64,000 nucleotides of DNA, from NCBI GenBank assembly GCA_031213475.1, contig JARUPZ010000003.1, positions 16,920,869 to 16,984,868 of the forward strand. The letters run 5' to 3'. The stretch is from Nereocystis luetkeana (taxonomy: Eukaryota; Sar; Phaeophyceae; Laminariales; Laminariaceae). Under the pieces are notes generated by a model. That model was not told the DNA's origin, did not search any database, and saw only the letters and a list, made by a program, of their open reading frames with translations. The translations under genes and the position numbers were made by a program. Below, in pieces: positions 1-15,100 of this stretch (position 1 is its first letter; each line of letters starts with the position of its first letter).

Positions 1-205
1 GTACGGCATATACGCATACGGTGGAGGCCCTGAAGTACGGGTGGGATGACGTTGATTTTAGCCCATGCCGTTTGACGCCTTACCCCTTGCATTGGAGCTC
101 GGACACCAACTGAAGTTGTGTAATCACGCAGTGGCGGTGGCCGTACTCTCGACTTGTTACCGTCAAATTCCTCCCCGCTCTCAAGTCCCAAGAGAGTTGA
201 TAGCT

Positions 206-298
206 TATCTATTGAGGACTGCAGCCCCGTTTTGGGGATAAATCAGTCAAATTCGAAGTAGTTTGTCCTCAAAATGGGGTTGCAGTCCTAAAATGGTT
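206..298. mobile_element. MITE family B copy 1
   Basis: Family B is about 95 bp, an inverted repeat with ends CCTTTTAGRACTGCAGTCCC and a GTTTTGGGGACAAA arm, then the reverse arm TTTGTCCCCAAAACGGGACT. This copy has AGGACTGCAGCCCCGTTTTG at the left and GGGGTTGCAGTCCTAAAATG at the right. Confidence 0.85.
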
Positions 299-759
299 AC
301 TACTATTAATAATAGGACACCCAGGTATAACTATAATACTGCTGTAGACTCTTTCTTAGACTCTTTCTTGCGCACTTATTAATAGCATGGAAATAGTCAA
401 GGACATGTATGCCGGCTATTCGGAAGTTGTATCTTGGCTTCGGAAATGTAATCAGTACGGACGAGGACAAAAGACAAGGACAAGGACGGCGACTCGTACG
501 GACCCTGGATTTACAGGACGTCTTTGCTGTAACCACGAGTATCGGAAGTATCATGGGTGTCATCCATACGTACTGTAGAATCAACGCTTTAGGACTGCAT
601 CTACAGTGTATCGCTCTTTTTCTGACAGTCAATGGACTTCTTCTCCCCTCGGTTTAGTAGCACCAGCAGAGAGAGGCACTGTTCAGTAGTGTTCTCTGTT
701 CACGCTGTGCGGCGGAAAAGGGCACAGGCGCGCAGGCAGTCCCCACCCCATGTCAGTAG

Positions 760-790
<31 letters not shown>

Positions 791-904
791 AGCAGCAAGC
801 ACCTGACGTGAAGTGGGCGTTAAGAGGTACGAAAGGGGGGGGCGAGCAGGGGGTAGGTGTTGACTGCTTTGCAGAGGAGAGGAGCCGCCACGACTGTTGA
901 TCGT

Positions 905-1150
905 TCGCATATTCATCAAAGGAGTACCCCCCCTTCCATCCATTTGCAAACGAGTCCGCCTTACAAACGGTTCTCACAGCAGTAGCGGTAGGATGCAGCT
1001 CACCCTCAAATACACTTCATGCGACTTGCCGAACACCTCACGGCGCTTCGCGGTCGGTGCGAGCAACGTCTGCTTGGTCGCTCAAAATCCGACATATCCT
1101 CGGTCCCATCATACGACGACGGCCATGCATGACATAAGACTTGAGTACCC
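905..1150 (+). repeat. Dispersed repeat F, copy 1
   Basis: Contains AGGATGCAGCTCACC, CTTCATGCGACTTGCC, AACACCTCACGGCGCTTCGC and GCGAGCAACGTCTGC. Copies: about 7520-7640 (minus strand) and 23064-23300 (+), with a partial repeat at 23390-23480. Confidence 0.75.
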
Positions 1151-1312
1151 CCCCCCTCCTATTGAGTACACCCCCCCCCCCCATCCAACGCCGAAGCTCC
1201 CGCTGCCCTTCCCCTCATCATCATCCTCTTCCTCTTTTCCGTTGTCCCTCTTCCTTGTCTCTTCACCTGCTCATCCTGTTTTGCTGCCTGTTGCGTATCA
1301 GTGTCTTCGTTC

Positions 1313-4300
1313 ATGACGGTGGTCGTGGAGGATGGCGATGTGAAGCAGCTGCGCAATCCTGACAACGTCAGTACGAGCGCGGTCCAAGACGGCTTGTATC
1401 TGTATCGAAAGCTGATGGCGTGCGAAGACCCGATCCTCAAGCAACCGGTTCAGTTAGCGATGCAGGTGAGAAAGAGCGTAAGAGCTGCTTTCGTTACTCG
1501 CACTGCCAACTACTGGTGCAATCTGCGCGCAAGCAAGCCCGTGGTGCCTGCCTGTACCGTAAGCATCTTCTCTATTTTTTCTGGTATGCAATCGTTGCGG
1601 TTGGCACATTGGCTGGTACTGATGAGGACCAACGCCCCAATGGGTAGGGTGGGCCGTAACTAGACCAAGTCCGGCGGGCAGGCAGCATAGCCTACTCTAG
1701 ATTTTTGTTGGAGGATGAGTTCGCGCAAGTCCCACGCTACCAGGGGGAGATGACTCCCCCAGATGGCCATCTCCGCTGCCCGTCGTCCTCTCGGGAAACG
1801 GGTCGGGTCAACATACTTACGCGCCCGACGTGGTAGCAGCAGCAGCAGCAGCAGCAGCAGCCTGGTCTGCTATTGCAACCGAGCGGCGGGTTAAAATGGC
1901 GCACGACACGCATTTTCTATGTGGAAGTGTGGTAAGCATCACCCTTTCAGTACTGCTCTGCCTAAAAATACTCGACTTGCCTCTAATTCCAAGGAATACT
2001 CGTAGCACATGTGTCCGCAACTCGGCAACAGGCGTGCACTCATAAATGCCTCAACCCATGGAGGAATATTAGGACTGCAGTCCCGTTTTGGGGACAAAGC
2101 ATTTAGAATTTGACCGGTGTGTCCCTCAGAATGGGACTGCGGTCTTTTTTTTTCACCATTCCGCCGGAGGATAATAATGAAAATGATACCTATCTGTGCC
2201 TGATGAGGACAACCAGGGTTATTACATAGGATTTGTACGAATACGGTAAAAATTCGATGTCGGCATCTTTCGAGCGATGGTAGCATGTTTACAAACCATT
2301 CCAGCATCTCTATACGCGTAGCATCAGTGTATATGCTGCTTGAAGATCGTCACGTGTGGTATTCCGGTAGTTTTGTATTCTTGTCCCTTGTATTAAATAC
2401 ACCGGCGACCACCGTCGACCAATGGCCAGGTGCTGCGCGATAGCTTGCGGCTATACGGGCCGGATCAACTCATCGGGAGCTACAACGGGGGCAAGGATGC
2501 TGTCGTCATTATGCACCTCCACAGGTATCGTACCATAGATCCTATCATCTCAGTATAGCATACTTGGAAGTATCACGCGTCTAGTTACATCGAGTGTCTT
2601 GGCATTTTGGGTTCGATTTTCGCCTCCGCCGGTAAATACTCCCGTTTAAGCTATTCAGAGCTGCTCTATGAGCTCCACAAGTACACTATTAATAGGAGTA
2701 CTGCAAATAGTACGTATTATATCGTAAGGATAATTAATTTCCTTCAATTTTTTCACTATTAATACTAAGAATATGATGCTGTAACAACCTGCTTCGGGGT
2801 CAGGCATTGTAGCGCCTACCATCATAGCGTTTTGCATATACTACTGCAGCGTCTTCTCGAGCCCGAAAACACTGCAAGTGCGGTCGTGGATGTGCACGCA
2901 GCAGTAGGAGCAGGCAGTATGAAGCAGTGTTATGCGCGCATGTTGTACGACCCCGGCCGTTACGTACCTATCGTGCTGCTGCAACTACCATCACGACAGT
3001 TTGTAGGACACCAAATCCAGATTCCCTTTTCACTCAGCAGCCTTGCATACCATGATAGCATGACGTGATAGTGATGCTCTGTACCACTTTGTCGCTACGG
3101 AATATGAGGACAGTTTTGACTACAGATTAGTATACAAGGTGTCGTTATATTTAGGAACAGAGTGATACGATAACATGCGTGGTGTGGCTGATGACGCCAT
3201 CGCCTTTTCCGTTCGTCACTTTTTTCTCCCTAACCCCTTTTATATCCACCATTATGCTAAGAAGCTACTACTGGCTGATAGCGTTAGCCCTGTGAGTCAC
3301 CACACGACTCCAGTCGCGAACTACTTGTTCGTTGGACGAATAATTAGCCGCTTGCCGGAAGTGCCGACTACCCGAGTTTATAGGTTGGGTTTCCATACTA
3401 CAGCAGTATATAGTACTGCAGGAATGATTGTTGGTACAGTTTTTCCTCTGTTTAGGAGGGCGCTCTGCCTGGGAGGGACTGATTCTGCTCGCTTCTCCGG
3501 CCTGGCTTGTTGAGTCCGCAAGTAGGCTGGTCATCAGCTGGCTTCGCAAGCCGACGTGTGGACTGATCTCCGTTGCCGCCAGTGGTTTGCCAACGGTACC
3601 TGCTGTGGTGCCGATTATTAGCTATTTTAGTCGGGTAATCCTGTCGAGTCACAGCTAGCTACATATGTTGTGGTTTGTTGGTTGTCGGTGCCTCCTCTCT
3701 CGTGTTATATACCTGGTATACTTGTACCGCGATAAATGGAGCAGGACTGCTGCCACACCATAAACAAGTCGCCTTTATTTCGTTTATTATTTATTCTCGA
3801 TTCGACCCCTCCGGCCCTTTGGCGCACATGAAGCTCTCCAAGATAGCACTTCAAATTCCGAAGCAGCCCTCGAAAATCGAAAACGCCTGGCTTTCGTGCG
3901 TTGGTGACGCACTAACTCTCCTACGCCTGATGGATACCACATACCACATATACTTCGAACTATACCAGGTACGGTATGTGACGCATATCCTCAACAATCC
4001 CCAAGTGTCTTTACGGGTGCTTCTTGCGTGCGTACGGACTATATTCATACGTTCATACATTTATCGTAGATACCAGTACTTCGTACCTTGTACCTGTTAT
4101 ATATATATACCTGGTATATTATATATATACCAGGTATACCTCAACGTATATTGTCATACAGAGTCCTCTGTGTCGGTGTGTGAGCACAGAATACTAACAC
4201 TAATACTACTGTGTAGGATGAAGAATCAGCACCTGTGCTTTGATTGGTTGGGTAGAAAGAACGGGATAGGGGCACCCCGATAGGCACCAAAACACCAGAC

Positions 4301-7300
4301 TACCCCCTATAAGTTGGTGTTAGGGTGATAGAGCAGGATGATGATAATCAGGTTATGCCCGTGCCGGACGACTCCTTGCTTCGTACCTCGGACGGCATAC
4401 GTTTCCAGGTATCCTCGCATTGGCCGTTGCTTCGAACGCTACTTTTTGTGGTCAATCTTCCTTCTCAAGCGTCAAGTGGCTTGGCCCTTTTAGGACTGAC
4501 TGTTATTACGGGGGACCATAGTAAATACCTGGTAGGAACTACGGTACACACAAAAACCTCTATGTTACCTATTTTTTTCTCACAATATTTGATCCTATTT
4601 ACTATGGCCCCCCGTAATAGGACCGCAGTCTCGTTTTGGGGACAAACTAGTCAAATCCTAAGTACTTTGTCCCCCAAGCGGGGCTGCAGCCCTAAACGGT
4701 TGAGGTGAGAACATCGAAAGAAACAACAACAACCCAACAGTGCGCGGCAGCACCCACGTTCTCGGAGACAAATAAGTACCTGGTAGAAGTTGGAAGTAGA
4801 CGAGCATCACTTTACACTTTGCAGCACTGCCGTAGCAACGCAGCAACACAGGGTCAACAAAGTCTTGGAATCTTGGATTCTTTGTTCGGCCCGGGCTCAA
4901 TTTGTTAGGGCGTATCCTACACTAACTCCAGCGCCGTTTTATCTCTGCGGGCGAAAGTCGACCACAAAAAGTGCCATCGCGTTTGTACCAGGTATCGTAC
5001 TCGGTACGGTAAGGGTCCCTCTTTTAGCGTCGTGCCGGTGTAGTATGCTATGGCAAACAATACCGGCACTACGGTGGCGAAACGGCACTATTAACCCTTT
5101 TAGAGCCGCGGTCCCGTTTTTCGGACAAATTACTTAAAGTTTGAGTGGGTTGTCCCCAAAACGGGACTGCGGTTCTAAAGGGGTTACGCATCACACTGCC
5201 ACACTGATGATGGGAAAGCTATTTTTTTATTTTATTTTTTTTCCCATCCCATTCATTATCTTCGCACATCTTCTTCTCTCTCTCCTTCCAACTCGTAACT
5301 CAGATCCGGGGTCACATAGCAGGCTCTTCTCCCCCCTTCCCGCTACGGTACGTGCCTTCATTTTTATCGCGAGAAGATTTCAGCCTTTTCTTCCCTCGTC
5401 GACTCGCATCGAATTGTGCCTACCCACGCTGCAAGGCGCTCTCAACAATTGAATCCCTTTTTTTTTATTTTTGCAAATAAAGTCAATGTCCGACCCTCCT
5501 AGGGCTCGAACCCAGGACTCAAACAAGTAGAATTCGAGGTTAACCACTTGAACCACCGGGGCGACCGGGTTTAGTCCACAGGCGGGTTTCCCCGGTGTCT
5601 CAGTTGTATATTACCCTCGAATGCTTGTACTAATAGAGTTGATTCCGTGAGTTCGAATCCCACCATGGTCATCATTTTATTTATTTCCAAAAATCAAAAA
5701 AGGAATCAGCTGCTGAATCCGTTTCCTATGCGGTTCGATTTATGAGCTTCAGATTTTGACCCGGTCGCTTTTTCAGATGTGAACTGGGCGAATCGAAGCA
5801 GTCTTCCTATGCGGAAAAATCAGATTTTGTTGTGCGTGCAGAGGTTCGAGCAAACGCCGAGACCAACTGCTGTTGTTGTGGTCTGGCGCCGCGAAGAGAC
5901 GCGCTGGGTGCGCCGCACTGCGCGTAGGACCCAAGCGTCCGAGCCAAGGGTGACTGCCTCTGGTCTGGCGGTGAAGAGACGTGCCGAGTGCGCTAGAGTC
6001 AACCTGTCTTGGTATTTTGTGTTTCACAATGTGGCTGACTGTTCGCCGCTGCTGCTGTATAGCAGTGTAGTCAACGAGTGCGTATCTACGGAGAGGTAGG
6101 CGCCAAGTGCGCTGCTCTTGGTCTCTAGGCCCGAGTACGTATCCACGGAGAGACGCGCCTACCGCGCGTCGGGCGCGAAGGAACGTCGCTATACACCTGC
6201 CACCGTCCAACTCCTCGATCGTTCTGCTGCTGTTTGCTGTCGTGGATAACACCTTGAATTTAGAGAGCATGCCATTTTTCGATTTGACAATCTGATGACC
6301 CAAGTCGTCGGATTTTGGGCCAAAATTCGACGACTTGGGTCATCGGATTCTCAGAACGTTTTTTTTTCCGGTCGGATTTTGCATATTCGAACTGCGTAAG
6401 CAGGGTCTTTCATTTTTTAGATCGAAATATGCAAATCTGGAGCTCGAAAGCGAACCGCACAAGAAACAGCCTGAGAGTGTGTAGCGTGGGTATTTTAGGC
6501 GCAATGAATGAATTAGACTCTAGTAAACGAGGGGAAAAAAGGGCTGGAGTTCAACAATGGCAAGGCATGAACCATAGTGTGTGCGCCTGTGTGTGTGGGG
6601 GGGGGGTTGCTATGTGACCCCGGATATGACTCACGAATAGGAGGGAGACAGAAAAGAAGGGCGGAGATGATAAATGGGAAGCAAAAAACAAACACAAAAA
6701 CTGGCGAAAAAAGAACAAGAAAATACAGATACCCGTGCACGTAGCGGGCAGGTTATTCGTACCGGGCGGCAGGCACTACCACCAGCACTACGGAGGGGCT
6801 ATTACTACCTGGACTGCAGCTTTATGACAGCATCATGAGCGGTAGTATTACTACTGAAGCTCGGGGTCTTGGGCTAGATGATGGTAGCTGGCCTGTTGGT
6901 GACGTACCTGGTGAAGAAATGGCGTGGTTCGTAATGTGAGAAAAAAGAAGCGACAGAGACACAGCAACGTCCAGCATGCAGGGGCGTGCTGTCTCCTGTT
7001 ATGGTACAGCATACAGACAACGTTAACCTTACGCGACTACGATGGACATATTGTCGTTGGGAGTTGTGTGCCAGTATCAACATACACAAAACATAATGGC
7101 TCATCGGCACGTTCTACGAACGAGTACGGCATGTGATCAAGTTGTAGCTTCCTGTTGGTGTTTATAGTCGCAAGACAGACTCAACGTTCTTGAACATTCA
7201 AGAGAAGCAAAAGTACAACGAACCAAGTGGTATTATAGTGGTGGTATTGGTACTAGTGATAGTCAACCCCTCGATCGGAGATGAACGCACAAACCTTTTG

Positions 7301-9068
7301 CAGTTCCCTGTTACGTACTGGTCCAGGCGTACAGGAGTTTTAATGTTATTCCTGAAATGTATAATAACTTTTCATGTTACACCTGAAATTTTAAGACAGA
7401 TATGATAACTATTTAATATCTGGTGCCTGGTAGTACACACGGGGGAGTTATATGTACGCGGGGGGGGGTGTGCTCGTCTCATCCATAGCCGTGGTCGCGT
7501 GACCAGAGACCCTCCCACCCCCACACTGCTGTGACCGAGCGCGTCGGTGTTTCACCAACCAGGCAGACATTGCTTGCACCAAGCGCTAAGCGCCGTGAGG
7601 TGTTTGGCGAGTCGCATGAAGGGTGAGCTGCATCTTGCTATTAATATGTCCCGTTTCTGAGACGGACTGTCTTCGCACGGTTGACAGCGTCGAGATAATT
7701 GACTTGTTTTCCTGGTGTGGCCACTTCCGGAGGGGGCAATGGGTATACTATCTAGCTACCTCGTGGGTACCTTACCATATGCCCTGGTGCACACTACGTG
7801 ATACGATCATCCCCCGTGTGCGGAATTGCGGTTCTCCGCCCCGTACAAATGATCTGACCCGACCGGCAGCCATGCTCGCCGCCAACTGAGGGGGGGGCAT
7901 AATATGTCGCTCTAAGTGTGCTTCCGGCTGTCTAGTCTGTTCAGCATCTCTAGGGGGAGACCGCTTGGTACATCGGTCCCACCACACGAGCTATCCACAG
8001 TCGTGCGTGGGCTCATTTGTACGGGGAAGAAGGTATCAGACAGCAACAAAATCAGGGTGGTGTCGTGTCGCTAGTGGGACCCAACCCCCAACCCGACCCA
8101 ACCCAACCCCAAATGGCTGCACCCCGAAAAATTAGCACACCTACTGGGGGACAGATTGTGATCTAGATCATCGATATCATCTAGTTCCTGGCCTGCCGCT
8201 GTGAATAGAGGTGCAGGATCTGTGTATGGTACAGATTCAACCCAGGGAATATGTCCTAGGGTAGATCATGCAGATTCCACGGCTCAGCTGCCACCCGGCA
8301 ACTTGGGCTAGATAATACAGATCATACAAAAACAGAAATTTAGGCGGTTTGAAACATCTAGCTCTGTCCAAGGTGTAATAAGATTAGTGTTTAACAAAAT
8401 CAGGAGGCAAAAAAAACAACGACATGCAGCGGAACGTCAGCCGCCTAGACCGTCCAGCAGGCACGCACTCAGTCAGTCAGTGTCGCGGCTGCCGAGGACA
8501 ACGACAGGCAACAAGCAGAACATCAGCCGCCGATCAGCCGCACGAACGAACCCAGCAGTGCCGACGCTACTGCGCGCACCCAGTGCACACCACCCAGCGT
8601 CCGTCGCGAATGGGAGCCGCCCCGGCTTCGTTTGCGGGCTCCCGGGTGCTGCTGCGTTCTACTGCGTTGCTCTCAGCGTTGGATATCGATATCAACAGTG
8701 ATGAAGATCGATTTCGATATGATGTCGATGAACAAAAAAAATATATGACTATTTCGTAATAATCGACATGTGCGATCTCGATATTTGATACAGGGTAGAT
8801 TCGTTCAGTGTCACGTTGAAAAAGACGGGGGGTGTAAGGGGACGGGGGGCAAAAAAAAAAGTGCGTCCGACAACTCGATACATGGTCAAAATCGTTATTG
8901 CGATATGATCGACAGAAATGACACACTCGATACGATATACAACTCTGCTTCTTGTGCGTTCTGCTGTTCCATCTCCGTGGCCATGGAGATCCAGCTTCGT
9001 ACCTCTCGGTACCTCTTGGGTACCTCTTTGTTGCAAGAGAGAGAGGTGGAGCGCGACTGTCTGCAAAG

Positions 9069-9102
<34 letters not shown>

Positions 9103-12100
9103 TCTCCGAGCTCTACAGCAGCCAGCAGCACTCATGGACCCGCGGCCTGTGTCGATTTTCTTTTCATTTTTCCTTTCGCAGGGTGCGACCGCTGTGCGTG
9201 TTTTTTGTTTGTCCCTGGTTCTTGATCACTCCAGTCTGTCTTGTGCGCGGACTATCTATATGCGTAGATCATGGCGGCGACTTTTTTTTTAACAACCCAA
9301 CAACTATTAATAAAATAGTGTCCACCATGCACCAACATATTTCGTTTCTTACTTTGGCTCATCCTCCGGCGGATTGGTTAGGTTCAAGTAAGACTAGCTT
9401 AAGGTCACCACACTGCCACGTTCAAGATTCGTGTCGTGTGCAATTTAACCCGCCGTTCCTGCACGAACGCCCACAAGTTGACGACAGTTGAAAAACATAC
9501 CCTGCTGCGCGAGTTACTGGCGACAACTGTATATTTGTCGCAATTCGGGCACACCGCGAAAATGTCTTACTGTAGGTACCAGCAAGAATCTCTCCCTCCT
9601 CGACGCAGCGCAAATCGCATACAGCAGCAGAAAGCTCTTTCTCCCCCTCACGGCTGTTAATTATTACGGGGGGCCATAGTCAATGGGACCTATGGTATAC
9701 ATAAAAACCTGTATAGTCAACCATTTTTACTATTACGGGGGACCATAAGTTAATAGGACCAAATATTGTTAGTAAAAATGGTTAAATATATACCCTGGTA
9801 GGTCTTTATACATAAAAACCTATAAAGTTGACCATTTTTACTATTACGGGGGACCATAATTAATAGGACCAAATATTGTTAGTAAAAATGGTTAAATATA
9901 TAGGTTTTTATCTATACCATAGGTCCTATTAACTATGGTCCCCCGTAATAACAATATTCGGTCCTAATAACTATGGTCCCCCGTAATAGTTCGTGAGACT
10001 CTCGCATTCGTATGGTGAGAAGACGCGCGCCCGTTCTTTCCTGGTCGACTCGCCTCTACAGTAAGTGCGCAATACACCCACTCGAAGGATGTTTCCAAGC
10101 TGGTTTTATCGGCAGTAAATCACTGAAGCAATAAAAACTACAGGGGCGAGTGCAAGAGCCGGTCTCGAAGCCACCAATTTCGTTCGAGCGTGCCTCCCTT
10201 GCTCTGGAAAAAATCGGCTGCGAAAATCACTCTTAGCCTTCTCTAGTCTTGTGTCATGCTTGGTATAGTATACCTAGTGTTGTACTTGATGTTGTTGTTG
10301 TTCTCACATTAACGCACAATTCAATGCAGTCCGTGGTCGCAGGACAGGCTCCAATAACTCTGGAGTGGAAGAAATACCTCCAAGTAAAAACAGAGGCAAA
10401 AAAACAAAAAAACAAGCATACGCACTCCACCACTGCGGACACCAGGGAAGCAAAAAGGAGACTATTAATAGCAGACAAAAACCTAAAAAAAGAAGATGAA
10501 GCTAAGCAAAACAAAAACAAAAACAAAACTAAAACAGACGCAGATAGCAAAACGCAAAAAAAAAGGGTTAGGGTTAGATATCTTATACCAGGCGGTTCTT
10601 ACGGTATTCCAGGTATTATCCTGTGTGTTAGTTAACCACGTTATTCGGAAAAAAAAGTTGTGATTGGTTTCGGGCCGCAAAACCAGTTGCCAGCCTTCAG
10701 GACCCGAAACTGGCGGTTTTTCCGGCAATTAGTTTCCCAAGATCAGTCTCGGGACGGCATTCAACAGGACCTGGCGCTTCATTTTCAACCTACATCGCCC
10801 CCGGAACTGCCGATTGGATTCGCAACGTGGCGGGTTTCCACACGTTGTGGGAGGCAACACGCGAAACATCTCGGAGGTGCATTCTATCGCGTACGAGTGA
10901 GTACGAGTACTACCGTTCTCCTCGTGGTGTGGTTGCATATTTTTGTTCCAGCTTGCTCTCCAGAACGAACCGAAAAGGGGTAATGATGATGACATCGTGG
11001 TCAGAAAAATGCACGTCTGGTCTTGAGGCTCGAAAAATCCGTTTTTTTTTTTCGGTTTTATATAAAGCTTCCGTAAGAGATGGCCCGAGATGAAGAAACA
11101 AGATCGTCGAAACTCATCTCGATCGCCCGTGCTTCGTACGCACTTCAGAGTATGTATGCATAGTGCATACTGTATCAAGCATGATACCTCTGCCTTTATT
11201 TTGTTGGGTCGATGAAGCACATACGGGGGAGGGGGGGGGGCGGGTGCGGATGGAAACCCTTCTGTCCGTTTACATAGTACTTGAGGTATGTAATCAATTC
11301 CATCATGCGTGGAACAGCAGACACCACAGACCATACCGTGCGAAGATGGCACGTAGGAAGTCGAGCGCCAAGCTCGGCAGTGTTGAGCCTGGAGGAGGAC
11401 GTTATTTTGTTGTCCCTGCAGCGGATTTTATTCCCGTTCATCCGTCGCATTCACTTCACACTTAACACTTAACACTTCACAGGCCCCGGCGGCGTTGTCT
11501 ACAATGTACAGTCCTCAGTCTACAGTCTACAGTCAGTTTTTATGGGTGGTGGCCCCAGTGGGAGTAGCTTCGGGCACGACCCACCGGGCCGTACTTGTTT
11601 GTTCGTTGACCCTGGTGTGCTGCTGGGCTGCTGCTGGAGTTCTCTATCCATTGTGTGTTTTTTTTACTGGAATGTTTTTTTATCCACGGAGAACGTTCCT
11701 CCTGGCGTATGCTCCGTATACCTGGTACTGGTTTACAGTACCTGGTACGTCTACTCTCGTACCGTTTTTTTTTTTTTTTCTTCTCATCCCATTCATTATC
11801 TTCGCACATCTTCTTCTCTCTCTCCTTCCAACTCGTAACTCAGATCCGGGGTCACATAGCAGGCTCTTCTCCCCCCTTCCCGCTACGGTACGTGCCTTCA
11901 TTTTTATCGCGAGAAGATTTCAGCCTTTTCTTCCCTCGTCGACTCGCATCGAATTGTGCCTACCCACGCTGCAAGGCGCTCTCAACAATTGAATCCCTTT
12001 TTTTATTTTTGCAAATAAAGTCAAAGTCCGACCCTCCTGGGGCTCGAACCCCGGACTCAAACAAGTAGAATTCGAGGTTAACCACTTGAACCACCGGGGC

Positions 12101-15100
12101 GACCGTTTCCGGCTGTATGCGGTTATTATTTTAATAGTAGCACGGTGTACCAGGTGTCAGGTGGACTTTTTCCGGGGAACATGCTGCCGTTTTTCTCGTC
12201 GTGAGCAATTAGTGAAACAACTGCGTTGAAATTCATCCGAGCGTTTTGTGTTATACAGCGCCCACATCACGCCGGGGGCAAATAAGTGGACCGTCTAGGA
12301 AAGGCGCACGACAGTTCATACATTCGACAGATCATCTACGGACAGTTCATCTACAGATTTATCATCTACAGAGAGATCGTCTGCATATTTTGTCATCTAC
12401 AGATGGATCATCTGCACATAGATCATACGAAGTACCTGGTATACACATGGACCATCTGCACATATATCATCTACAGATAGTTCATCTGCAGATAGTTTAG
12501 CTGCAGATAGTCCATCTGCAGATAGTTCATCTACAGATATATCATCTATATCCTATCCCGCCGTTATGAAGTACTGTGCAGGATATATACAGCGCAGATC
12601 TACAGTAAGTAAGGAAACGTGTCCTACATGGTGCAGATTATATCACTCCCCCCCGGCAACATGAGCTCCTACGGGGGACCATAGTAAATAGGACCAAATA
12701 TTGCTAGTAAAAATAGCAAAATATATAGGTTTTTGTGCGTACCGTACGTTCTATTTAATATGGTCCCCCGTAATAGATCATCTGCGCTGTAAAGATGTAG
12801 AACAGATGAAGCGTCAAGTGAGAATCGATGATCTGTCAGGTTTGTGCACCAGTTGAAGTATGACCTTCCAGCTTGTTACGTTGCAGTTCGGACACGCCCT
12901 TCAGTCTCTACCCCAGCAGTGCCATTGTAGCACACCATAGTACTAGTATTAGTACCACCGTGCTAAGGGTTTGCTCCGTGTGGGCGATGCTGTCATCATG
13001 GTTTCATTTTGTCGCCTTTTTTCTCCTGAAGCATGATACCACTGTGACCTGTCTGTGGGTACTGTACTCCTTCGTCCCTTTTTTCTCTCAGGTATGTATC
13101 ATACGAAGTATAGGATATATCATATGTTCATACGACGCGTTCTACGATAGCGGTAGCACATTTTCGCTAAAATGCTTTCCGAATGACGGGGCTCCTTGAC
13201 CCAAAATTGTCGGAGTGGCAATCTTGTTTAGAAAATTACGTTTTTGTATACTTGGGACACACGAGACAGTTCATCGGGATGCGATTTGATTTTTGCTGAA
13301 GTCAGTTGTCGGGTGAGGCATGGGGCTGCCTCAGAAACAGAAAAAATAGTGTGAACCTCTATCGTGGAACGCCTCAGACCTAATTTACCAGGTATGATTG
13401 AGGCGTTTTGCCTCTCAAGAATGTCGGCGATGTCGTCGCTTGTTCCCTCTTGAATTCGATAGTGCTTTCGTCGCTGCTCCCCTCTCTAGTGACAGTATGA
13501 TCCCTCGTTGCTATCCGGTCGCTTTTCCCCTCTATTACGGGGGACCATTGTTGATAAAACCAAATATTGGCAGTAAAAATGGTTAAATACATACCTGGTA
13601 GGTAATGTCCACCATGGGTCCTATTAACTATGGTCCCCCGTAATAGTGAAAGTAGGATAATCCCGTGGGGGTCAGAATGATAAAATACGTACCGTAGCGG
13701 GTAGAATGCCTCCATCTCTTGGCTAAGGTCCCTATGCCTTCATCTCCTAGGGCCGAGGCCTTCATCGCGGGCGGCCATTGCTTCAACGTCCACTGACCTC
13801 GGCCATCATACCCCGAAGTACTACATAATGGGTGTGGGGAGTTCCAGCAGTTTGTTAGAACAGCCGTGGTCAGTACTAATGGCCAGTGTTGTCCGTTTCG
13901 GAGAGGAAGCGGGAGGGAAACGAGCAGTCGTGCTTCTCCTTCGCTACTACCCACCATTACGCTCCAATACACGATACTTGTAATTGTACTGGTAGTCTAC
14001 TATTGTCAGTATATACCTGGTATATACTGTTTATATTGTATGCATACGAATATATAACATCAAGGTATTAATAGTATCACTACTATGAATACTACGTCTA
14101 CTACCGTAAGCTGCAACCCCTGCCCTTTTTTTGCTGTGCTCTTAACTGAAACACTCACTGAACAAACAAGTGACGCCATAGTCTACACAGCAAAAGCTTT
14201 TACCCAATTCTTCCGGATCTATGTTCGGGTACAGTGTAGTTTTGATACACAGTAGTTCGACCAAACTACGTATTTATTTGATTCTTTCCATCCGGCTTTT
14301 TTCTCTCCGAGCCTTTATTTTTCACTTTTATACTGTGTACTGCATATACCGCCTCGGAGGCCGCTGACGGCAAAAACCTGCCAAGAGTCGAGGTGAAGAG
14401 TAAAAAGTGCTGACCAAACCCCCCGACGAAACGTTTCGGTTGGACGCGTAGGGGAAGGTAGCACCAGCTGACCAAAAACACATTTCTGCCCGAGGGGTCT
14501 TTTGAACAGAGGAACTTCCCAATAAGGCATACCAGGTACTGAGTATGCCCGTCAGGCATCGTTTTTTTTATTATCGTTTTCGTGAAAGACCTGTTGCTTG
14601 CCAGGTTAAGTGTGCCTTTTTTCTTGAAGGCACATATATATTCTGGGTTCAGAGTCCCTCGCGTCAGGACCCTCCGACGATAGCATGCGTCGGGTGTCAC
14701 TTCCTTTTTTTGTGTCTTTCCTTGGTTTTCACTCTGTTTTGGGTGGTTTCGGCCGCCTCTCGCGTACCGTACAGGACTGAGCTCTGTTTGCTGGCTGTGA
14801 ATCGGTACGGTGTTTCAATTTTCAAATCCCTTCAAAGCGCGGGCGAGGTGCCCGGAATTATTTAGCGTTGCACGTACGTATATAGCGTCCGAAAGCACTG
14901 ATAAAAGCACGAATAAACAAACGTGCAACAGGTCTACATTTACGGTGCATGATGGTGTGTGGCCGCAGCAGTGCAGGTGTGATAGTACGCTGCGCGCGTC
15001 GTGTGTACGGCGCCTTGCTTTACACCTGGTAGGTGGGAACTCCACAGCCATCATACCCTAACCCAGCAGCCCAGTCTGTTTCTCATGGTCGATGACGTGG

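Larger units (their letters stand above)
1..1312. other. Region upstream of FAD synthase
   Basis: No coding exon recognised. It holds a cut-and-paste-type inverted repeat (about 206-298), a (CAT)n/(CAG)n tract (about 760-800), a dispersed repeat (about 905-1150) and a C/CT-rich stretch (1147-1300) directly before the ATG. The CT-rich stretch is the likeliest core promoter and leader, but no TATA box or initiator could be assigned. Confidence 0.5.

Noticed and set aside
3675-4283. 202-residue frame as a gene
   Set aside because: Inside intron 2, AT-rich, with TACCWGGTA motifs and TA repeats; no family resemblance.
5488-5566. tRNA gene on the minus strand (also 12026-12104 and 48680-48764)
   Set aside because: Boxes A and B are good, but each is the head of a repeated 340-bp element with an A-rich tail, so these are SINE heads and not functional tRNA genes.
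5630-5676. tRNA 3' half (GAGTTCGAATCCCACCATGG)
   Set aside because: A T-arm-like sequence is present, but no matching 5' acceptor strand or anticodon arm could be placed upstream.
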